DNA of 64,000 bases from Symbiodinium natans (lineage: Eukaryota > Sar > Dinophyceae > Suessiales > Symbiodiniaceae), in the NCBI GenBank assembly GCA_905221605.1, contig CAJNDS010002398.1, positions 206,501 through 270,500 on the forward strand. The letters run 5' to 3'. This document shows, one piece after another, positions 49,284 to 60,212 of this stretch (positions within the stretch are counted from its first letter, which is position 1; each line of letters starts with the position of its first letter). The notes under the pieces were generated by a model. It had not been told where the DNA came from, made no database searches, and saw only the letters and a list, made by a program, of their open reading frames with translations. Position numbers and translations under genes: made by a program.

Positions 49284-49883
49284 TCAAAAGCAACGAAGAG
49301 AGACGCCCTTCCCTTCCCATTGTAGTCCGGAGACAAGGAATAAAAGTTTCACCGTTCCTGCCTTAGAAAAATGATCGTGGTGGACCTTCTCTTTCACATC
49401 TGGCCTTCCTGCATCACCCCAGCTTGTCGAATCCGCGTGTTTTTCATCTAGTTTTCCAGCTTCCAGCTTCTCGCAGTCTCCAGATTCCAGAGAATGCTTT
49501 TCTTCAGTTTCCCGAACCTGCGGCTTCCACGTGCACCAACTGCCAGTTTTCATGGACTTCTGGGCTTGAATTTCCGAAACCTGCACCAGTTTCCCCACAT
49601 CCGAGCCTGTTGCATCATCGGAGTTTTGTTTTTCCTTTGCAGAATCGGTCTTCAGTCGAAACTGGGAGTCCTCATGTGAGTCCCCAGAAGTTCTTTTGAG
49701 GTGGACCCCGAGCTGACGAAGGTGTACATCGGCACCCTGTTGCTGATGCCGCGAGCTTTGGAGCGCCTTTCTGGGGTAGTGGCAGCTCTGACACGTCAGA
49801 CCTGGGGCGTCGGAGGCTGCGCCCCTCTGAGGTGCGTGGTCTTTGCCCTTGTAGCCATCAAGCTCCTCAGCGGCAAAGCACAC
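49284..49883 (-). CDS. 199-codon ORF, polar low-complexity, unknown
   Basis: Open minus-strand frame with a hydrophilic, Lys/Glu/Ser-rich sequence (DSAKEKQNSDDATGSDV, RETEEKHSLESGDCEKLEAG). It has no known domain. A plus-strand exon-like frame (49701-49893, VDPELTKVYIGTLLLMPRA) overlaps its 5' part, so at most one of them is likely real there. Support is the length and composition only. Confidence 0.2.
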   Translation of the reverse strand: MCFAAEELDGYKGKDHAPQRGAASDAPGLTCQSCHYPRKALQSSRHQQQGADVHLRQLGVHLKRTSGDSHEDSQFRLKTDSAKEKQNSDDATGSDVGKLVQVSEIQAQKSMKTGSWCTWKPQVRETEEKHSLESGDCEKLEAGKLDEKHADSTSWGDAGRPDVKEKVHHDHFSKAGTVKLLFLVSGLQWEGKGVSLRCF

Positions 49884-49893
49884 AGCGTGTACT
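49701..49893 (+). CDS. exon-like ORF, unknown
   Basis: Plus-strand frame (VDPELTKVYIGTLLLMPRA, LSGVVAALTRQTWGVGG) with an amphipathic, folded-protein character. It starts just after a cttttgag boundary. No family recognised; overlaps a minus-strand ORF. Confidence 0.25.
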
Positions 49894-49899
49894 GAGACA

Positions 49900-52493
49900 G
49901 CTGAGACTAGGTGACAGGAGCCGGAGCAACGTTTTTGGACTCCTCTGCAAAAGCCCCCCTAAATTCTTGCTGAATGTTGGCCCGAAGGGGTTCCATCGAT
50001 TTGACTATTGGCCTTGGAGCGGCGGCAGAACAAGAGCGAAGTGAGGCCTCTGCATTTGCGCCCCCATGAGCCACGCAAGACCCAGAAAACACTTCTTAGA
50101 ACGCACCCCAACCAAGCACGCGAAGCGCACCACACTCCCCTTGAGAGGGTTTTATGGGGGATTCTGGGGTGTAGTGAGTGTAGGGATTGACATCTCGGCC
50201 TATCTTTGGTAGCTTCCACTCCTTTTCCTGGCGTTCTTCATTTTCTGAAGGCATCGGCCTGTGACCTAGACTCTTTCGGCTCCAAGGGGGGGTTTTGTCT
50301 AGAGAAGCAGACGATGAGGCACGGGGTTCCGGGGATTTACTGTTTAACCTGTAAGTCTTTTGGTAAGCACAAAAAGTTATCATACAGCTCATAAAGGGCA
50401 CAGGCAGAGGGTGGAAGAGAAGAGTTCTGCCGGCCACAGCTGGGAGCTCAGCGTGCCGGACGCATGTTGCTTCGCCATAAGCACTGAGATTTGGGTGCGT
50501 TTCGGCGACTCCCTGTGTGGGGCTTTTCGGTGCTTGTGGAGTGGGATCTAGAACTTCAAGTATAGATCTCTTAAGTCGAAAGGCTTCCAGTTCTGCACTG
50601 CTCTTGTAGCTGCTGCCCGAGCCGTCTGGCGATCTACGCTGCAATGCCCTGCGTACATACACCCTGCCCCCCCGGAAAGCGCTCACCGAGGCTCTCAGGA
50701 CGCATGCGCGTCTCGCTCGCGACGCCAGTGAAGGCTGTTGCGCGGCGAGCCCAGGAGTGATGCATACTCATGCATACTCATCTCAAGACCTGTGCCCCGG
50801 AAAGGATCGGAAAGCCGGGGTTCATGGAGAGCAGGCGGCACCTCCGAGAAACAAGAAAGATATTGCAGAATACAAGGCAGGCCGAAGAGTTCACAAAGCC
50901 AGCAGTCAAAGTCATGCCTTCACGACGTTTTCATAAACGAGGAGTCGGAGGTACAAGATAGCAGCAAGACATGCCTCATTTAGGAAAGAGAGACAAACAA
51001 CCCTACGGATTTTGGCTCAGCAACTTTACGGAACTTGATGGAAGCATGCTCTGCAAACGGCACTCGCCCTAGTTTGTCTAGGACTCGTACTCAGGCCAGC
51101 GGGCGCAAATCGCTCCGTGTCACGTCCGATCAAGGCACTCGTGATGCTGACAAAGTCTGAACTCGAGAGTCGGAAATTCTTTGCTTGTGGTACTGATGGA
51201 CTACTATGCCTTGCGTTCGATTCTTAGATCAAGTCTAAACCTTGTCCAAATCTTCAGTTGAAGATTGTGATAACAAGAAAGCGAAGTTGCTTGCGATGCT
51301 TCTCCAGCCCACGAGTCCAAACTGCATGGGTGCAGGCTGTGTACTGCGTTAGAGATTGATGACACCCTTCAGGCCCCATACCAAGACGCATCACTCTTGC
51401 ACCTATCCGCACGACGCTTTAGAACCTCCCAACGCGCAAAGGGAAAGTGCCCAAACCTGCAAACGTCCTTGCCAGGGCCCGCTCCTGCGAGTGGCGCGGG
51501 AGGTGACACGGGAACGCCTGGGCAGCGAGGATGGCCACGGCGGCCACAGCTTTGGCCGCGCAAGCTGCTGAGACGGTTGAACATTTCCCGATCTGCATGT
51601 GTTGAGTTTTCTGGTCACCTGGTCTTTGGTTTCTGCATCGGATACTGCAGGGTCTCCTCCGAGCTTAAGAACAGGGGCTCTCTAGGATGCCCTGAGGTGC
51701 CTCTGGTGCAGGTGGGTCGAAGCACCGTGCTCGACGAGGTCAAGAGCCGGGTCTAGGGCCTCAGATGACTGCGAGTCTCTGAGTCTCTGCGGCTTTTCAC
51801 CCCCCAAGGTTGCCGAGTTTTTGCGTGGGGGGGCGCGGAAGGGTTCCCCATTAGTTTTTTAAGGGTCTAAGGTTAAAGAGGTCCCGACAAGCGGGTCCTG
51901 AGAAGGGATGAGAAGGGGCCACTTGGGGGTCCCAAATCCCACGTCGAAACCCGCAAAGCCGACCACGAACACCGCTGCGATCGCACTACTGAACTTGTCA
52001 GAGGGTCCTTATTTGTCCCTCGAAGTTCCTTAGAGTCTTAGATGTTGCTTAGGGAGCAAAACCCCGAAGACCCTGCCGTAGGTCACTGAATCGACTCCAC
52101 ACCCTGCCTGGGTGGCAGTGCCCATCACACAGTGCCCGGGTACCGGGACCGCCCAGCGGCTCAGGGCTCTAGGGTGTTGATTGTTCCCGTGGCTTCGGGT
52201 TCTCCCTCTTGCTTAGGGTTTCATGTTCCCCTACACAGCCCTGTGCCTTTTGGTCCCACGTGTGCCAGGAAGAGCCACTCAGTTTGTGCGTACCAGAGCA
52301 TCGGAGACAGGCGAGCCTGCCGTTTCATCGCTTCGGAGTAGGTGAGAGGTGCGTTACGATTATCTTGCAGAGTGCCACGCTTTGCATGCAAGCAGTCCCA
52401 ATCGTCCCTGCGGCACTGGTGTGCAATGAAATTCTCACGACTCCTTTCCAAGGAAGACCCAGGAGGACCGATACACATTAGCCGGAGCCCTGG
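49900..52493. other. no recognised gene
   Basis: About 2.6 kb. A 196-codon minus-strand frame (50096-50686) and a 135-codon one (52221-52628) are open but show no motif. A segment at 51003-51022 resembles part of the dinoflagellate spliced leader (see findings). Confidence 0.3.
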
Positions 52494-53114
52494 ATGTCGT
52501 TTGGAAGTTTTACAGGCAGGGGGGCGCACCAAGTCACCAAACTCGACGACTACAATACGGCAAAGTCGACCTATAACCATGCCCAGCCAAGGCAAGCTGC
52601 CGAATGTCACAATTGGGGACTGAAGCAAACCACCCGTAGCTCGAAATCCGCAGCCACAGCCCTGCCATGCTCTGTCCTTCCGCAGGCACTACAACCACAA
52701 GTCATCTCCCGAACCCAAACTTCGCACGACAACCTCGATTCGGGAGAACTTCTGCTTGGAGATTTTGGGCCTCGTTGCCTAGGGACTACATTGAAATACA
52801 TCAAACTATCAAAATTCATGCCAGCTCCGTTCCAAAAGGGTCTGAGTGGCATGCAGGTTAACCCCCAACCCTCAAAACCCGTCCTGAAACCCATCCCGAA
52901 ACCTCATCCCAAGCCCGTGCCGAAACCCCTTGGCCCCGAAAGCCTCGCAGGTGCCTTGCCTCGACCCGACGCTCGAGGTGCCAAATTCATTCTTCGGGCC
53001 ACGGCCTCGGAGTTCACCCCTTTGACGCGCCCCAAACAGAAGCCCAAAATTTTAGAAGCCCAACATTTTTGGGGGGGTTGCCTAGACTGGGGTCCCTTTC
53101 TTGGGTACCTTTAA
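52494..53114 (+). CDS. ORF with a PAM2-like motif, unknown protein
   Basis: Plus-strand frame of 206 codons. The C-terminal half has a Pro/Lys-rich stretch (KPIPKPHPKPVPKP), followed by LRATASEFTP. This matches the PAM2 pattern L-x-x-x-A-x-x-F-x-P used to bind the MLLE domain of poly(A)-binding protein, with Arg in place of the usual Asn. The N-terminal half has no clear feature. Exon boundaries are unknown, and the frame may include intron. Confidence 0.25.
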   Translation: MSFGSFTGRGAHQVTKLDDYNTAKSTYNHAQPRQAAECHNWGLKQTTRSSKSAATALPCSVLPQALQPQVISRTQTSHDNLDSGELLLGDFGPRCLGTTLKYIKLSKFMPAPFQKGLSGMQVNPQPSKPVLKPIPKPHPKPVPKPLGPESLAGALPRPDARGAKFILRATASEFTPLTRPKQKPKILEAQHFWGGCLDWGPFLGYL

Positions 53115-53452
53115 CTCGAACCCGCGCAGAGCGCACTGCAATGAGCACACAGCACACTCTGCAGGCCCAAGATCCAAACGCTCTGGACAAAGTGAAGGTG
53201 CAAGCTGAAAGAGAGGAGCAAGCAGTTCACAGCTGGAGCAACTCACTTCTACAAGCAACGTCGCTGTGCAGAGGTCGCAGAAAACGCCGTCTGTAGACCA
53301 GCAGCAAGAAATCCGAGTGCACCGCGTCGAAGCTTCACGGAAATCATCGAAGTCGAGGGTGTCCTGGATGCCTCATTGGCAGCCAGGCATCAGGCTGCAA
53401 GGACAGGTCTTGCATCGCTGCAAGTCGAAGAGTTGTCGATGCCAACGAGGAC

Positions 53453-53863
53453 ATGGTGCCTGTGCCAGGAAGGTCAAGTCCCTCTGTACAAAGCCCTGGT
53501 CGGGATGGCAACGTCGACACGCAACCTTCCAGGAAGAATACTTCTCATTTACAACCCCCAGGCTGGAGTTGCAGTTCAAAACCTTATAGCCCGACAAACC
53601 TTTTTGGACCCTTCGAGCCCGAAGTCGAAAACAGACTCAGCATGTTGAGGAACCAAGCCTCGGTGTGTTCTTTGGGCAACAAAAGCAAAATCTTGACCTT
53701 GGCGCCAAGTGTTTTCGACGGCACCGTCGGCGATTTCGCCTCCAATGCTGTGAAGGACGTGGATTCCCCAAAGCGCCCTGGTTCCGAAACCATCACCCTC
53801 CACCCCACAACTCAAATGCCCCTGAAGCCCAAAGCGCTCCTGAACTCCATGGGGTTGCCTTAG
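53453..53863 (+). CDS. exon-like ORF, possibly the same gene as 52494-53114
   Basis: 136 codons ending at a TAG. The last 100 residues look like genuine protein (YSPTNLFGPFEPEVENRL, SVFDGTVGDFASNAVKDV) but match no family I know. The frame differs from the upstream ORF, so a splice would be needed. Confidence 0.25.
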   Translation: MVPVPGRSSPSVQSPGRDGNVDTQPSRKNTSHLQPPGWSCSSKPYSPTNLFGPFEPEVENRLSMLRNQASVCSLGNKSKILTLAPSVFDGTVGDFASNAVKDVDSPKRPGSETITLHPTTQMPLKPKALLNSMGLP

Positions 53864-56800
53864 GCTTGCCTTGGGGCTCCAGGCATCACTTGGGGGGCTC
53901 ATGGTGAGCCGTTGCGAGGACCTCGTTGTGCCAAAGTTGCTGGAGTCCCCTAGCTGGAAGGTGGGGGGCACTCGGAGACGTTGTTTGGGGTGTTGCGGCA
54001 TCAGAAACCTAAACACATTCTATGCTGTTGTTGAGACCATTTTCTGAGAGAGTGCTGCGAGGCTTCTGGATTCCCTCAAAGCTCAAGCGAGACCTTTAAG
54101 CCCCAGATTCCAACTTCCCAGGCATTTCGGCAGGCCCATGGTGGGCTGAAGCCGGCCGAAGAGGACGGGGTTTCTCGGTTTTACAGCTTTCCAGGAATTG
54201 CCGGGCTAAGGTTTGCAGGGTTTGAGTTTGTTGAAGGGTTTACAGGTTTTGGATGGTTTAGGTGTTTTTGCTGCTTCCGGGACTCTTCCAGCCAGGATGG
54301 CTTTAAAGGTTTCTGCCTGGGAGTTTCAAGCAGTCTCGAGCCACTCCGAGCCACTTCGCGTGAGGAACGTCTGCTGACAGAAGCCTTCCGGGATATGTAC
54401 AGCAGCTTGGCAGAGGAAGAAGTTTGCACACTGCGACTGCGAAAGCCACCAGTAGCATCAGTAGCCCGAATCCGTGCAAAGAAGGGTCGGTATGCTCCGT
54501 AGCCCTTTTGTTTAAAACTGAACCCACATGCTGCTTCAGGGTGGGCCGACGAGGCTTTGCTTGCCCATTGTGCCCGACACACCCAGGCAGGTGTCCAACT
54601 TTCCTGGCAAGTCTGCGTCATGACCAAATCATGGTGTACGTGAGTGTATCCTTTCCAGCCCGTATCACTCCCTGACTTCCAGCACTATGCGACGTGTACA
54701 TCCGTCACGGTGCTGGTTGTCGGAGACCTGCTGGCCCCGAACTTACTTAGGGGCCTTTTGTGCTCCCCTTGGAATGGAGGTCTTGTTTTTCCAATTCTTG
54801 CACTTCCGCGTGCCTAGTGACTTAGCGCCGGCTAGCAGGCGGAGGGCTTGAACCCCAAGCCCTGAAACCTTGAGCCGTGAAGGGGTGTGCCCCTCACAGG
54901 CAAGAGTTGTACCAACAAAACCTGGGTGGAAGCGGGCTGAATGTTCAGTCCTCAGGAAGAGGGCCAGCATGCTCCTTCCAAGGTGGTCGGTCATCTGGGA
55001 GACTCCAGAATCATCTTGGCCAAGGAGCCCCCAGTGGGCTGCAAGGAACTACTGGCAGTGTTTGGGTTTCCTCCAAGTGTTAACTGTAGATTCCGAGATA
55101 TGTGGACAAAGCTGACATCCTGGCACAGCAGCGACTCGCCGCATCCCCCTGCAAAGCCTGAAGACACCTTCCCGACCCCAAATTGCTCCATTCGCGCGTG
55201 AGGAGGAGGAGGAGGGGCGAGCTGGAGAGTTATTAGGCCGGTCTAGTGGCGTGCCAGGTTTGCAGAGGACCTGTGAAAGGTGGCTTCAGTTCCTTTGCAG
55301 TCCCTTGCATCGGATTGACGATTCTTCATGTTTCGGTGTCTTAGGCAGTTGTTTCTCACCCGGTTCTTCGGTTTGGGAGATAGAAAGCAGCCAGGCGCTT
55401 CCCGGAAAAGCTTCACCCCGCCCTTGCCTGCCTTCTGGAACAAGCAGCCATGAACAAACTTTCAGAAAACTGCCATGCTGTTTCGGTTACTTCTGGAGGC
55501 GTCCTGGATTTGAGAGTTGGAGTTTGTCAGACAAGTTTCTGACCTTACAGGCCCCTATATTGCGCCTTGTTCAACTGTAGGACGCGAAAGGCTTTCTTGG
55601 TGCCATCCGTCCCACCCGAGAACACACCTGGCAAGCAGGCGAGCAGCTGACCCTGGACCACAAGTCCCGGGCTGAGGGGCGCAGCTGGACGGGATGCATA
55701 CAGAGTGTCCGGCTTTTCATGCCAAAGGGAAAGCCGTTCGAGTGATGTAAGAGAGGGTCGAACTCTGACAGGAATGCAGTGGTACGGCAGGATGAAATGG
55801 GGACCCGTAGAAACAAATCGTGAGAAGTCTGAACAGCCCAGAGCTCCATGAGGCCCGACCTGGATGGCGAGCGCCGCCGGATTGAGCGAAACTCTCGGCT
55901 TCTCCAGCTTCTGGGGATGTTGAGCGGATGTTGGGAGGGTTCAGGCCCTAGGCATCCGGAGGGGTGGAGGGTTTAGGGTCCTGTTTTGTTTGGCGGGGGG
56001 CATGTTGAAGGTTGAGGTTTCATTTCCCATTGGTATCCGTTACATTCTTTGACTATTATTCTCTTTCCTGACATTGGTTCTTGCTGGGTGAGCGAGAGCA
56101 GAAAGAACGCAGAATCATTTTCTATAAGAACATCTCAAAGCTTAACATTTTGTTCGAATCACGTCTGTGTGCATGTGAGCAGTCTGAAGAGCCCAGGTCA
56201 CGAGCCCATAAAACAAGTGAGTGAGTGGTGCGGTGCTGTGCAGGCCTGTGCAGGCTCTTTCCCAAGCACTGTGAAGGCTCTCATGTGCCCGATGCGGTGA
56301 GAGAGAGAGAGAGAGAGAGCTGGCGTCTAAGGCAATGTGGCGGCCTGGTGGTGCGGTTGCATTCCCGGCGGATTTAGCCGGAGTTCTTTCTCTTGCATTG
56401 TACCACGGGCCCATCGTGCTTTCGGTGTGCTGAAAGGAGATACACAGCGCCAGGCGGAATCACGGCAACAAGCCCTTCATCCGAGGGGGAGACTTCATGA
56501 TGCGAAAGGCACGGCTGGTCTGTCACGTGAAGCTCGCACTTAGTCCTGAAGCGGGTCATTGTCACTCCCTGTCCGACGCATTTCAGACAAGTACTGGTCA
56601 TGGAGGCATGGAGCTCTCACTACATCCGGTGGCCCCCAGAATCTCTTTCGCATGCCAGATCTCCACTCAAAGCATGCAGTCTTGTGAGTGGCTTACCAGG
56701 ACTCATCTGAAAAAGCAAATAAGCATGAATACATCTTCACGACACGCGCGGCGATGACATCTCGCTGGGGCCGCGTGGCGCCAGGACCCCTGTTCGTGAT

Positions 56801-57064
56801 TGTTGATTACGCTCAAAGCGCTTGGGGCTCTTCGAGTGACGGCCCTAAAGTCACCCCTAAACCCCAAAAGAAATCCAACAAGAGTCCCGAAGCCCACAGG
56901 TCTTATAAATTGTACTTCAGAGTCCACGTCAGTTGTAGGCATAAGGGGCCGTCGGATGAGTGCGGTTGAGTAGCAACCCGTCCTACTTCTGGTGTTGTAT
57001 AGGGTTCTGAGGCGAGAGGCGCGGAAGCGGGGCGTGCGCCTGCATGGAAGTTTCCCCCATTCCC
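53864..57064. other. no recognised gene
   Basis: About 3.2 kb with overlapping short frames on both strands and no motif I can name. A gagaga microsatellite lies at 56298-56320 and an aggagg run at 55200-55216. Confidence 0.3.
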
Positions 57065-57480
57065 CAAAGAAAGAAGAATGCAATCAAGAAATAAAGAAAA
57101 GGGAAAGCATGAAATAATGAACAAAAGGAAAGCATGAAATAAATCAAGAAAGGCAAGAAAGAAAGAAATAAAGAAAGAAATAAAGAAAGACAGACATAAA
57201 GAAATAAAGAAAGAAAGAAAGAAATACATAAAGAAACAAAGCAAGCAAGAAAGAAAGACAGAAAGGAACAAATAAATCAATAAATAAAGAAAGTAAACGA
57301 AAAGAAAAGAAACCAAAAGAAAAGGAACGAAAACAACATACACGGAAAGAAAAGAGGCGAAAAGAAAATACACCAACATAAAATATCATCAAATAAATAA
57401 AGAACGACATAAATAGGTAAGCAAGAAAGAAAAACAATTATTGAACACATACAGAAAAAAACAAATACAAAAAAAATGTG
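57065..57480 (+). repeat. purine-rich GAAA-type microsatellite, about 415 bp
   Basis: Almost pure A/G with units of gaaa, gaaataaa and gaaac. The long Phe/Leu/Ser-rich minus-strand frames over it are its translation, not genes. Confidence 0.9.
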
Positions 57481-59242
57481 CAAAAAACAAAGAGAGCACA
57501 TGCATTCCATGGGTCGGGGGTGGGCAGGTGTGGGAAGGTTTCCTGTAGCCAAGCCACTGCAAGACAAGGAGCTCAGGCGTTTGCGGAAGAAATTTTGCAC
57601 TATAGGTGCCATGAAGGGTCCATAGGGGTGTCCACTTAGAGGTCCATCGGGACCAGCCCACGGCTCATAATCGCCTGGCAGCAGGACTGGGTAGTGAGAC
57701 ATTACCAGAAACAAGAACCCCTACGGCCCGACTCCTTGGCAGATAAACCCTCAACAGCCTGCAAGACCAACGAGACTTAGGAAACCAAGGAAAGCGGTAA
57801 TGAGGATCCCATGCATGAATGAGCTTAAAGAAGCCCTTCAGCAGACGGTTTCAGTCTCCGCTGCGGCGCAGCCCCTCAGCCGCCGAATGCAGGAGGAGTG
57901 GTCCAGCCAAGTGCCAAGCGGCCGGAGGGTGTGGGGCCCAAGCGCAGGAATTCAGACTGCTTTCTGGACCGCTTAGAGTTCTTAAAGGCAGTCAGGGATT
58001 GGGCAAGCTCTTGAACGCCTCGCCAAGCTTTCAGATTCCGAGATCTTCAACGCATCTCCCCACACCAACTCGGTGAAACGCGAGACTTTAAGCCTTAAGC
58101 CTTTAATCCCCTACTCCTTGCACCCGAAAAAACACAAGCCTTCTTCCTTCCTTGAAAGCAAAGCCGGTCAGCAAGGCTATGGCCCCAGTCGCCAGGGAAC
58201 TCCGCCTCTTGCCAGCAGCAGCAGCAGGGTGCGTCGGGGTTGCTTCGGGTGTTATTATGGTTTGGGGACTTCTGCCATCTGTGGCCATATTCATGAAAGC
58301 AAGGACACACGAACGATGCCCCAACCACCCGCAGAAAGCAGTAGCATGTGTAATGGCTTGGTGTATGGGCGGCGCTGGCCCCTCCCTTTTCCACCAACCT
58401 GTCCCCTGACGGTTGTTCCAGCTCCCTATCTCTGAAAGTTCTGAACTGAGTCGGCTTTCTTGGGAACGCAGCACATCTCAGCACATCTCAGCACATCTTA
58501 GGTCATTCTCTTCAATGACTGGCAGTCCATATCCTCCAGGTGGGACCCCCATGTGCAAGCCCCAAAGTTGCCGAGTGCCGCGGTGAAGTCGGCAGAATCG
58601 GCAGAAGCCCAAAAGGTGAACTGCAGCCCGACATGACTCCACTGTCAAACGCCCCTAAGTTTCCAAGAAATGCTCCCGAAGAAGCAGCGCCTCTGCGAAC
58701 AGGACCGGTGGCCGGTCCTGGTTGGATGGCAGGCACAGGCTCGGCGCAGGCGGTCCTGCACTCGGTTGCACAGCAACCGCATCTTCCCTTCCTGAAGCTT
58801 CATCTCTCGCAGGCGGTTTAGGAGACCATGCGTTGTTACCGGCGCCAAAGCAACTTTGAATCCTAAAGCCCTACGAGAACCTGCGCCGTAAACCCCAATC
58901 ATTGGGAGACTGGGGAGTCTGAGAAGTCGTTGCCAAGCCCACTCAGGTTCCAGCTCGCCATCAGCCCAGATCATCTCAATCTCAGGCAGGGAAAACCTGA
59001 TGCAGCGCTACGTTTTTAGGGTTGTCGCGGAGATCTGGCGCCGCAGCGCGAGGAGAGCCGCTTTTTCCAGCACGGGGGCCCTAAGGCAAAGGCACCCTCA
59101 GGCCATAAAACGCATGCGAACATATGCGAACCCAAATTGAACCAGCGCCTCCAAAGCTGTTTTTATGCTCTGCGTCGCGTTCCAGGCCACCGGCTCCCGG
59201 GCCTGGCCCGAGGCTTCCGGTTTTTTTTTCTTGTGTACAAAG
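57481..59242. other. no recognised gene
   Basis: About 1.8 kb with short conflicting frames. A run of three cagcacatct units occurs at 58470-58499. Confidence 0.3.
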
Positions 59243-59339
59243 GCTGCTTTGCTGCTTTGCTGCTTTGCTGCTTTGCTGCTTTGCTGCTTTGCTGCTTTGC
59301 TGCTTTGCTGCTTTGCTGCTTTGCTGCTTTGCTGCTTTG
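59243..59339 (+). repeat. octamer tandem repeat gctgcttt, twelve copies
   Basis: Perfect array of an 8-base unit. Because 8 is not a multiple of 3, all three frames give the same Cys/Phe/Ala/Leu peptide series, which explains the long open frames across it. Confidence 0.95.
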
Positions 59340-59756
59340 TGTGGAGCTTGCGGGTTCGCTGGGCTGGTCTCGTTAGGGGGATCGTCGGGGGTGCCGTTGG
59401 ATGCTTTTCAGGGTTGCTGCGTGCAGTGTATAGGCGCTGCCTGGAGGTGGCGAAATAGGCATTGCCCGTTCACGCCTACGAGTTTTCTAGCAAAGGTACC
59501 TAGGAAGTGTAGGAGAAGTGCTGAAACCCACAATCGGGAGGTCCCGGCCCTCTCATCGGGCACTTGGCGTGGACGTCCTCCCAGAGGGGCCGGGGTCATC
59601 GCCTTCCGCACCGAGGAGGCGCCGAGTGAAGATGCATTCAGGAACTGGACTCGAAATTCAGGCACAAAATTCAGGAAACGCGTGGGGATTTCAGGAACCA
59701 GGAGAGGCCAGAACTCAGAACGAACACGGACCAATTCAGGAACAAGAAGGTCGGGA

Positions 59757-59865
59757 TTCAGGCACTCTGGGTTTAGGGCTTTCAGGGTTCAGGCTTAGGG
59801 GATCTTACAGTTTAGGATTTTCCGGGTTTAGGTGCTTCTAGGGTTTGGAGCTTTTAAGGGTTAAG
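59757..59865 (+). repeat. degenerate TTTAGGG-like tract
   Basis: Irregular ggtttagg, ttcagggttcagg and tttagg units, much decayed. Confidence 0.5.
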
Positions 59866-60212
59866 GGTTTTGCATATTCTCACACGGAGCCGATGTCATA
59901 CGACTTGCTTGAAGCTGCTTTTCTTCTCAAATGTGGGCGGCCTTGCCCGAGCTCATCCTCATCTGCTGCACCCTGGGGTGCATCTGCGGGGCCTGTGCCG
60001 CTGCATTCATTCTTTCTGCGGCAGTTCGACGTTCACTGGTTTCTCTTCTGAGGCTGCTGGTTGCTTGGCTGGACTTGGCCCAAGGAGCTCCTGATCTTCG
60101 AGCGCACCTGGGTCAACGCTTGAGGGAGTACCGCCTGCGTGAATGAGTGGGAGCCAGAACTCTGTGGAAAGTTTGGTTGTGCAGCTCCTAGAGAGCTCTC
60201 AGTCATTGAGGT

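Noticed and set aside
57144-57714. Long Phe/Leu-rich ORFs that look like membrane proteins
   Set aside because: They translate the GAAA microsatellite on the opposite strand.
58095-58484. Overlapping ORFs on both strands near 58.1-58.5 kb
   Set aside because: Three frames are open at once with no motif; GC-rich chance frames are the simpler reading.
59124-59798. 224-codon plus-strand ORF with Cys/Ala/Leu repeats
   Set aside because: The repeat part is an octamer array open in every frame; the rest has no protein feature.
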